Assembly (NCBI RefSeq): GCF_013179805.1 | Contig: NZ_SRRZ01000210.1 | Span: 1-6,267 of the forward strand | Direction of reading: 5' to 3' | From: Microcoleus asticus IPMA8 | GTDB taxonomy: Bacteria > Cyanobacteriota > Cyanobacteriia > Cyanobacteriales > Microcoleaceae | DNA: 6,267 bases | In this document: positions 1 through 4,652 of the stretch, in pieces | Position numbering within the stretch: the stretch's first letter is position 1 | Layout of the letters: each line of letters begins with the position of its first letter | Translations under genes and position numbers: made by a program | Notes under the pieces: model-generated | What the model saw: the letters and a program-made list of their open reading frames with translations, nothing else | What the model was told of the DNA's origin: nothing | The model's database searches: none

Positions 1-71
1 GTGCTGGTGACCCAGTTGCAAAACTGATCCCACAGGTTGGCGCTTTCGCGCTGCTGTAAGGTTGTGGTCAT
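1..71 (-). CDS. psbA: Photosystem II protein D1, N-terminal fragment (runs off the left edge)
   Basis: The minus strand from position 71 reads MTTTLQQRESANLW, then DQFCNWVTS, which is the highly conserved N-terminus of the D1 reaction-centre protein of photosystem II. Only 23 full codons are present; the remaining roughly 335 residues lie outside the window, so residues that separate D1 isoforms (such as position 130) cannot be judged. D1 is a thylakoid membrane protein that binds P680, pheophytin, QB and the Mn cluster, and it is turned over constantly in light. The start is set by the invariant MTTTL sequence. No Shine-Dalgarno motif precedes it; the bases just before the ATG are AT-rich, as is common for psbA leaders. 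The gene is on the same strand as the upstream cob genes, but a terminator and its own promoter separate it from them. Confidence 0.96.
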   Translation of the reverse strand, partial: MTTTLQQRESANLWDQFCNWVTS

Positions 72-136
72 GGTTTTATGATTGCTTTATTGATTTGTCA
101 ATGTTCGTGACGGCTTTGTGTTCCGCCATGTAAATA

Positions 137-165
137 AATATAAAGCATATTCTAATGTTTGTAAA
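137..165 (-). promoter_or_regulatory. psbA promoter (-35 TTTACA, 17-bp spacer, -10 TATATT)
   Basis: On the minus strand TTTACA (165-160) and TATATT (142-137) are exactly 17 bp apart, a good sigma-70 type promoter. The predicted start of transcription is near 129-131, giving a leader of about 60 nt before the psbA ATG at 71, a normal length for cyanobacterial psbA. It lies downstream of the cobI terminator, so psbA should be transcribed independently. Confidence 0.75.
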
Positions 166-175
166 GTATTTTAAC
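158..175 (-). promoter_or_regulatory. HLR1-like light-response element (putative RpaB site)
   Basis: The minus strand reads GTTAAAAT-AC-TTTACAAA. The published HLR1 consensus is two copies of (G/T)TTACA(T/A)(T/A) separated by two bases. Here the first copy matches 7 of 8 positions and the second 8 of 8, with the correct spacing. HLR1 is bound by the response regulator RpaB and controls high-light-responsive genes, psbA genes included. The second half-site overlaps the -35 box, a position usually associated with repression in low light. The binding itself is inferred. Confidence 0.6.
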
Positions 176-250
176 AACAGATTAACTGATGCAAGTTATA
201 AGGTTAAGTTATCAATATGAGGAAAGCTGGATAAATGGGCAAGAATGCAC

Positions 251-290
251 AAAAAAGTAGGTAAAGCCTGGAAGCGCGTCGCCTTCAGGC
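251..290 (-). terminator. Rho-independent terminator after cobI
   Basis: Nine bases past the cobI stop, the minus strand holds a hairpin with arms GCCTGAAGGC and GCTTCCAGGC (290-281 and 275-266) and a 5-nt loop. Nine of the ten positions pair, counting one G-U, with one A-C mismatch. A T-rich tail ending in six T residues (256-251) follows. The tail is interrupted by a few other bases, so this is a moderate-strength terminator. It ends the cob transcript before the psbA promoter. Confidence 0.6.
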
Positions 291-299
291 ATGGAAATA

Positions 300-1010
300 T
301 TAAGATACAGACTTTTGCTGACTGGGTATCATAATCAGAGCCCAATAGGGAACTTCAGCGGGCTCGACATCTACGATCGCCCGAATTCGCTGATTCGGCA
401 TAGTTGCGCGTTCTATATACAGTGCTCGATCGAACTGTCCCAACTCAATCAGCACGTCCCGGACTTTCGCAAAATGCCGGCCCAGCTTAATAATCACCGC
501 AGCATCAACAACCGCCAGCCGATCGCGCAAAACCTCAGCATCCAGCGTCGCAGGCATAATACTTAACACATCGTTACGATAAGTCAGCGGCACTCCCAAC
601 GCAGCCGCACTCGCCATTGTCGAAGAAATTCCCGGCACAACTTCAGTCGTAAATGTCCCCGACAAACGGTTGAATAGATACATAAACGAGCCGTAGAGAA
701 AAGGTTCGCCCTCACACAGGACCGCCACATCCCGTCCCTCGCTGAGATGTGCCGCAATTTTCTCCGCAGCAATATCGTAATAAGGTTGAGACGATCGCGT
801 CGGACTAAAAGGCAGCGGCATCGGAATCTCAATTTGCTCCGGGCGCAGATAATCTGCGACGATCGCCCGCGCCAGCACCTTACCATTTTCCATCGCCGGA
901 TAGGCAATCACCGGCACCGATTGCAAAATCCGATAAGCTTTCAAAGTAATCAACTCAGGATCGCCAGGCCCAATACCCAAACCGTACAATTTACCAGTAG
1001 CCTCAGTCAT
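300..1010 (-). CDS. cobI: Precorrin-2 C20-methyltransferase
   Basis: A 236-residue tetrapyrrole methylase, the usual length for CobI/CbiL. It transfers a methyl group from S-adenosylmethionine to C20 of precorrin-2, giving precorrin-3A, in the cytoplasm. Visible signatures are the N-terminal GIGPGDPELITLKA (residues 12-25), which starts the SAM-binding fold, then CEGEPFLYGSFMYL (99-112), where the family often has GDP and this protein has GEP, VVPGISS (124-130), and the C-terminal YIERATMPNQ (198-207). The start ATG overlaps the stop of cobH as ATGA, and AAGGA lies 6 bases upstream, so start and translational coupling are well supported. The gene is last in the riboswitch-led cobG-cobH-cobI unit and makes the substrate of CobG. 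The cobalt-containing CbiL activity of the other B12 route is very similar in sequence, but the neighbouring CobG favours CobI. Confidence 0.93.
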   Translation of the reverse strand: MTEATGKLYGLGIGPGDPELITLKAYRILQSVPVIAYPAMENGKVLARAIVADYLRPEQIEIPMPLPFSPTRSSQPYYDIAAEKIAAHLSEGRDVAVLCEGEPFLYGSFMYLFNRLSGTFTTEVVPGISSTMASAAALGVPLTYRNDVLSIMPATLDAEVLRDRLAVVDAAVIIKLGRHFAKVRDVLIELGQFDRALYIERATMPNQRIRAIVDVEPAEVPYWALIMIPSQQKSVS

Positions 1011-1636
1011 AATTCATCCTTTTTCGCTAACGCATTCACGGCCGCCGTTGCCATTGCACTGCCACCGCGCCGCCCGTGCAACGTAATAAATGGCACTCCC
1101 CGACTGTTGGCGGCCAGTTCGGCTTTGGATTCAGCAGCCCCCACAAATCCTACCGGGAAACCCAGAATTAAAGCCGGTTTGGGTGCTCCGGCATCCAGCA
1201 TTTCCAGCAGTCGGAACAAAGCAGTCGGGGCATTGCCAATTGCCACAACCGCACCCTGCAAGTTGTCCAGCCATAAATCAAGCGCCGCGGCCGATCGAGT
1301 ATTTCCCATTTGCCGCGCCAACTCCGGGATTTCGGAATGCCAGAGGGTGCAAATCACCGGATTGTCGGCGGGAAGGCGTTTGCGAGTGATGCCTTCGGCC
1401 ACCATCCGGGCATCGCAGAGAATCGGCGCACCGGCGGCGAGGGCTTGGCGTCCGCAGGTTGCGGCCCCGGGCGAAGCTGCTAAATCTGTAACAATATCGG
1501 TCATGCCGCAACTGTGAATTAGTCGCACGGCTACCGATTCTAAATCGGGCGGCAAGCTTGACAAATCTGTTTCGGCTCGAATTGTGGCAAAGGATTTGGT
1601 GTAGATTTCTGTTCCGTCTCGAATATAGTCAATCAT
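1007..1636 (-). CDS. cobH: Precorrin-8X methylmutase
   Basis: A 209-residue protein of the CobH/CbiC family at its normal size. It moves the methyl group from C11 to C12 of precorrin-8X, giving hydrogenobyrinic acid. The catalytic histidine is visible in RLIHSCGMTDIV (His41). Further family signatures are CDARMVAEGI (74-83), VAIGNAPTALFRLLE (131-145), GFPVGFVGAAESK (159-171) and GRRGGSAMA (188-196), the last two forming the substrate pocket. It begins with ATG 148 bp after cobG. I see no clear Shine-Dalgarno motif, and no better start in the spacer. Its stop overlaps the cobI start by 4 bases. CobL, which makes its substrate, is encoded on the other strand at 4653-5861. Confidence 0.94.
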   Translation of the reverse strand: MIDYIRDGTEIYTKSFATIRAETDLSSLPPDLESVAVRLIHSCGMTDIVTDLAASPGAATCGRQALAAGAPILCDARMVAEGITRKRLPADNPVICTLWHSEIPELARQMGNTRSAAALDLWLDNLQGAVVAIGNAPTALFRLLEMLDAGAPKPALILGFPVGFVGAAESKAELAANSRGVPFITLHGRRGGSAMATAAVNALAKKDEL

Positions 1637-1690
1637 TGTTTAAAACTGCTATGGGAAGTTTGTTGGATTTGTGAAATAGATTTTTTGAAT

Positions 1691-1724
1691 TAACCGCGAA
1701 GAGGGAAAGGACGCGAAGGAAGAA
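1691..1724. repeat. Short purine-rich direct repeat in the cobG-cobH spacer
   Basis: The plus strand has TTAACC or the related AGGA before two copies of CGCGAAG, 17 bases apart (1695-1701 and 1712-1718), in a run of G and A. It resembles the short dispersed elements of the form TTAACCGC(A/G)AAG-GACGCGAAG that I recall from many cyanobacterial spacers. That family assignment is from memory. It sits inside the presumed cobG-cobH transcript. Confidence 0.4.
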
Positions 1725-1751
1725 ACATCGAGAGATATAGAAAGAGAAATG

Positions 1752-1773
1752 ATTAAAACTTGTCAGTTTTAAT
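1752..1773 (-). other. AT-rich hairpin just after cobG
   Basis: A perfect 8-bp inverted repeat, ATTAAAAC and GTTTTAAT, with a 6-base loop, begins 12 bases past the cobG stop on the minus strand. No T-run follows directly and the stem is AT-rich, so it is not a convincing terminator. It could be an mRNA end-stabilising or processing structure between cobG and cobH. Confidence 0.35.
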
Positions 1774-1784
1774 GGAATCTTTTT

Positions 1785-3236
1785 TCACTTTAAATTCCCA
1801 TCTTCGGTGTTCAACAACTCCTGAAATTGGTCGATCGCCTGCCGATCGACAAACTCACCGAATGACTCCAAAGGCTCTCGAAACCGCTGATATACCTGCA
1901 ACATTCGCTCGATCGCACCGGGCATCTCGGCGGCACTAACCGCCGGAAAAATTGGTCGCCCGAACGGCAAATCTTTTCTACCCGCATAAATCTTGTAGCC
2001 TTCGATCGCCTCGTCTCCTCGCTCCATCTGAATTCCTACCAGCGTGATATCAATTGGCCGGTGCTGGGCGCAGGATTTTTCGCAACCGCTGAAATGAATG
2101 TTAATCGGCAGGTCGATCGTCAATTTTTGCGCTAAATCCCTCGCCATTGTTAAAGCGTGACTTTGAGTATCTGTCGCCGCCGACGCACAGCCGCTGCTGC
2201 CGGCACAAGCCACCAAGCACGAATCTAGGCGAGTCGCCGATGAGTGCAATCCCAAATCGGCAACTTGCTGTTTTACCTCAAAAAGCTGGGAGTTGGGGAT
2301 GTCAGAAATCAACAGATTTTGCCACGGCGTAAGTCTCAGGGTACCGCTGGCTAGATTTTGGGCTAAATTTGCCAAATTCCGCAGTTGTTTTGATTCTAGC
2401 CTACCTAGGGGCAGTGCAATTCCCATGTAGGAGAAACCCGACTGTTGCTGAGGATAAATGCCGAGATGTTGGTGATTGGGGATGGATTTTTCAAATGAGG
2501 CGATCGATCTTCGCTGCACTACAAACGGTAAATTCCTCTCTACCCTTTCTAGATAACTTTCAGCGCCCCAATCTGTCAGCAGGTGACGCAAACGCGGTTT
2601 TTTGCCATCAATTCGAGGCCGATTTTTTGTGTATTCAAGATAGGTGCTAGCGAGGGCGGCTAATACTGAAATACATTGCGATTGTTGGATTAAAATTCCT
2701 GTCTCGCCGTTTAAATGCAGCCGAAAAACGATTTCTGATTTTGCCGATCGCCCTTCAGCAGCTAATAAAATATCGTTGCGTAAATCGCGAATCGAAACCA
2801 ACTCCCCGCCGTCGAAGCCAATACTGAACTTAGGCGAAAGTTCCGATAATTCGGGATGCGTTTGCAGGTAATCATCCCAAGCTTTCACTAGCGGGCGAGT
2901 ATCGAGTAGTTGCTGTCGATCGATCCCTGCTGTCGGACTTGCCATAATATTGCGAATCGGGTCAACTTCAATGCGGCGAGATGCCAATCCCAATTCCAGC
3001 AAATCTTGCCAAACTTCATCAGAAACTGGCGAATTCAAGTCTCGAATTTGCAAATTCGCCCGATTCGTTACTTGCAAACAACCGGTACTGTATCGATCGA
3101 CCAAATCGGCGATCGTCCGACACTGGTGCGCGTTTAAAATTCCCCCCGGAATCCGCATTCTCGATAATATTCCGTCTCGGGCGCGGGAACCGTAAAATAA
3201 ACCTGGACAAGTCGGCAATTCACTCAAAGCTAACAA
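1785..3236 (-). CDS. cobG: Precorrin-3B synthase (sulfite/nitrite reductase-like)
   Basis: A 483-residue protein with the duplicated sulfite/nitrite reductase layout: a ferredoxin-like half (about 15-85), a first reductase domain (about 90-235), a second ferredoxin-like half (about 260-325) and the cluster-binding domain (about 335-450). The four 4Fe-4S ligands are visible as CAGSSGC (Cys344, Cys350) and CEKSC (Cys385, Cys389). The N-terminal TCPGLF and SRMRIPGG motifs are typical of CobG rather than true sulfite reductases. CobG uses oxygen to convert precorrin-3A to the hydroxylactone precorrin-3B before ring contraction. The start is TTG: a strong GGGAGGAG lies 5 bases upstream, an in-frame TAG lies a little further up, and no ATG or GTG comes between. 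First gene of the unit, under the riboswitch. A related siroheme reductase is the main alternative, but the setting among cob genes argues against it. Confidence 0.9.
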   Translation of the reverse strand: MLALSELPTCPGLFYGSRARDGILSRMRIPGGILNAHQCRTIADLVDRYSTGCLQVTNRANLQIRDLNSPVSDEVWQDLLELGLASRRIEVDPIRNIMASPTAGIDRQQLLDTRPLVKAWDDYLQTHPELSELSPKFSIGFDGGELVSIRDLRNDILLAAEGRSAKSEIVFRLHLNGETGILIQQSQCISVLAALASTYLEYTKNRPRIDGKKPRLRHLLTDWGAESYLERVERNLPFVVQRRSIASFEKSIPNHQHLGIYPQQQSGFSYMGIALPLGRLESKQLRNLANLAQNLASGTLRLTPWQNLLISDIPNSQLFEVKQQVADLGLHSSATRLDSCLVACAGSSGCASAATDTQSHALTMARDLAQKLTIDLPINIHFSGCEKSCAQHRPIDITLVGIQMERGDEAIEGYKIYAGRKDLPFGRPIFPAVSAAEMPGAIERMLQVYQRFREPLESFGEFVDRQAIDQFQELLNTEDGNLK

Positions 3237-3241
3237 AGAAA

Positions 3242-3263
3242 CTCCTCCCCGTGCGACGCAGGG
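3242..3263 (-). promoter_or_regulatory. cobG ribosome binding site inside a masking hairpin
   Basis: On the minus strand GGGAGGAG (3249-3242) is the ribosome binding site for the TTG at 3236. Its G residues can pair with CCC at 3263-3261. TGC then pairs with GCA across a 3-base loop, and one C is bulged. The hairpin spans 3263-3247 and lies downstream of the riboswitch core, where the expression platform should be. This suggests translational control by hiding the ribosome binding site. The fold was done by eye. Confidence 0.55.
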
Positions 3264-3278
3264 AATCTAAAGTAAACT

Positions 3279-3351
3279 CCTGAAATCGGCATTCTGACTT
3301 TGACAGTTGCGGCACAGCGCCGGAATTGCACCGGACTTTCCCGCTTTCAGG
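3279..3351 (-). promoter_or_regulatory. Cobalamin (B12) riboswitch, compact form
   Basis: Read on the minus strand, the segment opens with CCTGAAA and closes with TTTCAGG, a 7-bp stem. Inside are the conserved GCGGGAAAG, the CCGG-TGCAATT-CCGG hairpin, GCGCTGTGCCGCAACTGT, and the B12-box-like AGTCAGAATGCCGA. Together these are the hallmarks of cobalamin riboswitches. Only 3 bases separate CAACTGTC from the B12 box, so the side arms of long class-I riboswitches are absent, as in the short class-II type. The riboswitch precedes cobG by 42 bases and should lower expression of cobG, cobH and cobI when B12 is plentiful. A loop-loop contact between GUGC in the core hairpin and GCAC in the downstream masking hairpin is possible; that is inference. 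Confidence 0.92.
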
Positions 3352-3352
3352 T

Positions 3353-3407
3353 TTAAGAAATCTATCACAAGTCGATCGGCATCAGCCAGATCGATCGAGT
3401 TTCTTAA
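3353..3407 (-). other. Structured leader element upstream of the riboswitch
   Basis: TTAAGAAA (3407-3400) and TTTCTTAA (3360-3353) form a perfect 8-bp outer stem ending one base before the riboswitch core. Within it, 3394-3372 forms a second hairpin: TCGATC and GGC pair with GCC and GATCGA around the loop TGAT, with one bulged T. The nesting looks too regular to be casual, but its role is unknown. It could be an extra riboswitch arm, an mRNA 5' stabiliser or a transcription-pause structure. Confidence 0.4.
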
Positions 3408-3417
3408 CAAATCTCCG

Positions 3418-3429
3418 GGCGAGCTCGCC
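3418..3429. repeat. 12-bp perfect palindrome GGCGAGCTCGCC
   Basis: A perfect GC-rich palindrome between the cob leader and the plus-strand promoter, followed by a run of six G residues (3435-3440). It has no loop, so it looks more like a dimeric protein-binding site or repeat remnant than an RNA hairpin. No known operator is recognised. I could not place a convincing minus-strand promoter for cobG in 3421-3540; TTGACT at 3502-3497 has no good -10 at the right distance. Confidence 0.3.
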
Positions 3430-3457
3430 TGTTAGGGGGGAAATTCGTTTTATTATC

Positions 3458-3486
3458 TTGCTGATTCCTAAATAATTTTTTATAAT
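3458..3486 (+). promoter_or_regulatory. Promoter of the NTF2-like gene (-35 TTGCTG, -10 TATAAT)
   Basis: A consensus TATAAT (3481-3486) lies 17 bp after TTGCTG (3458-3463), which keeps the key TTG of the -35 box. A second TATAAT follows at 3488-3493. Transcription would start near 3493, giving a leader of about 70 nt that begins with the inverted repeat at 3495-3527. The leader also holds an exact HIP1 site at 3548-3555. Confidence 0.55.
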
Positions 3487-3494
3487 CTATAATC

Positions 3495-3527
3495 GAAGTC
3501 AAAATCACTCTTAGAGTGCGTGACTTC
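3495..3527 (+). promoter_or_regulatory. Nested inverted repeat at the 5' end of the NTF2-like transcript
   Basis: An outer pair of 7-bp arms, GAAGTCA (3495-3501) and TGACTTC (3521-3527), encloses an inner perfect hairpin of CACTC and GAGTG with a 3-base TTA loop (3506-3518). The small internal loop is 4 bases on one side and 2 on the other. It lies immediately after the -10 boxes, so it could be an operator for a dimeric repressor or a 5' mRNA-stabilising hairpin. Neither role is shown by sequence alone. Confidence 0.5.
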
Positions 3528-3562
3528 TAACTTCGGCTATAAAACCTGCGATCGCGTTATTT

Positions 3563-3967
3563 ATGACAATTGAAGAATTGCAAATCAAACTCGCAGATAT
3601 CAATCACCTTGTTGAGACATTCCAAACATCAGTAGCTTTGCAAAAATACTACTCGGATGACACTGTGATGATTGAAGGAGATGGTACGATTACTAGCGGC
3701 AAAGAAAACTGCCGCCAAGGAAGAGAAATCTTTTTTCAAGAAATGTTAGTTGAGTTTCGAGAATCAAAATTAATTAGTCAAGACATCGCTGTTTCAGCGG
3801 ACAAAAATTATGATTTTGTAGTAATTTCCAATTGGTACAATGATTACACCGTTAAAATTGAAGGTCAAATCATTGATTCCAAAAGCAACCAAATCTCGAT
3901 CGGCTATTGGAAAGATGGTTTGGTAGTCAAGGAAAGTTACAATTATCCAGTGATTACAGTGGTTTAG
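3563..3967 (+). CDS. SnoaL/NTF2-like small protein of unknown function
   Basis: A 134-residue soluble protein without signal peptide or membrane segment. Its length and sequence pattern fit the NTF2-like (SnoaL) cone fold: a helical start, YYSDDTVMIEGDGTITSGKE (residues 29-48), a following helix with REIFFQEML, then beta strands with VVISNWYNDYTVKIEG and ISIGYWKDGLVVKESYNYP near the end. This superfamily includes enzymes, binding proteins and many proteins without known role, so no substrate is proposed. It starts with ATG without an obvious ribosome binding site, after a promoter and a hairpin leader. Its base composition is visibly more AT-rich than the cob genes on either side, which may mean a different origin. 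The following acetyltransferase is separated by a hairpin-bearing spacer, so joint transcription is uncertain. Confidence 0.8.
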   Translation: MTIEELQIKLADINHLVETFQTSVALQKYYSDDTVMIEGDGTITSGKENCRQGREIFFQEMLVEFRESKLISQDIAVSADKNYDFVVISNWYNDYTVKIEGQIIDSKSNQISIGYWKDGLVVKESYNYPVITVV

Positions 3968-4000
3968 CCCTGTTTGTTAATTATAGTTACGCAAAACCTG

Positions 4001-4066
4001 CATAAACCGGGTTTTTTGCCTTATCTGCGCGCGATAACCAAGTATTGTCGAAAAAGCCGGTTTATG
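4001..4066. repeat. Long imperfect inverted repeat between the NTF2-like and GNAT genes
   Basis: CATAAACCGG (4001-4010) and CCGGTTTATG (4057-4066) are perfect complements. The pairing continues inward after one mismatch through a T-run and A-run to 4018 and 4049, 16 to 17 of 18 positions in all, with a 30-base loop. It sits 33 bases after the NTF2-like stop. An alternative smaller hairpin, GCAAAACC with GGTTTTTTGC (3991-4019), uses the same T-run. It may act as a two-way terminator, or be a remnant of a dispersed repeat of the AACCGGGTTTTT kind that I associate with Oscillatoriales spacers. Confidence 0.5.
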
Positions 4067-4134
4067 ACCACCCGTGCGTCCTGGACTAATATTGATAGGT
4101 GCGAGCGTTATTGAACCTGAGAAAAATAATCCGC

Positions 4135-4632
4135 ATGATAATTGAAACTCAGAGATTGGTTTTGAAACCGATTGTAGAGAGCGACCTCAACACGCTCCAC
4201 GAAATGTTTACTAATTTTTATGTTAGGAGATATCTATGTGACGGCGAAATATTGTCGCTGCAACAAGTGGAAGAAATGCTGGTCGAGAACAAAAGACTTT
4301 TTGAAGAAAAGAAATTCGGTTTGTGGTTTATCGAGACAAAGAACGATCGAGAAATCATAGGATTTGTTGGTTTGTGGTATTTTTTTGAAGAAGCACAGCC
4401 CCAGTTGCTTTACGCACTGCTGCCGAAAGCACTTAAAAAAGGTTACGCTACTGAAGCATCAACCAAAATATTGGAGTATGGTTTGAATGAACTTGGCTTG
4501 GACTATATTGTCGCAAGCTGCGATCGCCCAAACATTGAGTCGCTTAAAGTCGCAGAAAGACTCGGAATGAGGCAAGTTGAAGAAAGAATTATGAATGGAA
4601 ATCCGATATTATTCTTTAGAATCGATAAGTAG
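4135..4632 (+). CDS. GNAT-family N-acetyltransferase (RimJ/RimL-like)
   Basis: A 165-residue acetyl-CoA-dependent N-acetyltransferase. The N-terminal MIIETQRLVLKPIVESDL is the standard opening of the RimJ/RimL-type group. The acetyl-CoA loop is KKGYATEA (residues 101-108), following the LLYALLPKAL strand, and the C-terminal signature is RPNIESLKVAERLGM (131-145). The frame is open further upstream to a GTG at 4099, but that would add 12 residues outside the family, so ATG at 4135 is preferred. No strong ribosome binding site is seen for either. The substrate cannot be named: this group modifies ribosomal protein ends, antibiotics, amino acids or polyamines. Its stop is only 20 bp before cobL, so the two may share a transcript. 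Like the NTF2-like gene, it is more AT-rich than its cob neighbours. Confidence 0.9.
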   Translation: MIIETQRLVLKPIVESDLNTLHEMFTNFYVRRYLCDGEILSLQQVEEMLVENKRLFEEKKFGLWFIETKNDREIIGFVGLWYFFEEAQPQLLYALLPKALKKGYATEASTKILEYGLNELGLDYIVASCDRPNIESLKVAERLGMRQVEERIMNGNPILFFRIDK

Positions 4633-4652
4633 TAATTAGCAGTAAGGGCGCA

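Noticed and set aside
76..102. TTGACA on the minus strand close to the psbA ATG, as an alternative -35 box
   Set aside because: The matching -10 would fall on the start codon itself, leaving no leader; the TTTACA and TATATT pair further upstream is better.
291..566. Plus-strand open frame of 91 codons opposite cobI
   Set aside because: It lies wholly opposite the 3' part of cobI (which covers 300-1010), shows no family pattern and has no ribosome binding site.
747..1517. Plus-strand open frame of 256 codons opposite cobI and cobH
   Set aside because: It spans the junction of two clear genes on the other strand, and is rich in Arg, Ser and Pro as expected from an antisense shadow.
1680..1784. 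CRISPR-like or second riboswitch element between cobG and cobH
   Set aside because: Only two short repeat copies and one AT-rich hairpin are present, with no spacers and no conserved riboswitch motif.
3497..3502. TTGACT on the minus strand as the -35 of the cobG promoter
   Set aside because: At 16-18 bases downstream there is only an A-rich run; the nearest TATAAA is 12 bases away, too close.
4099..4134. GTG at 4099 as the start of the acetyltransferase
   Set aside because: The added 12 residues are not part of the family opening, which begins with the ETQRL motif just after the ATG at 4135; no ribosome binding site favours GTG.
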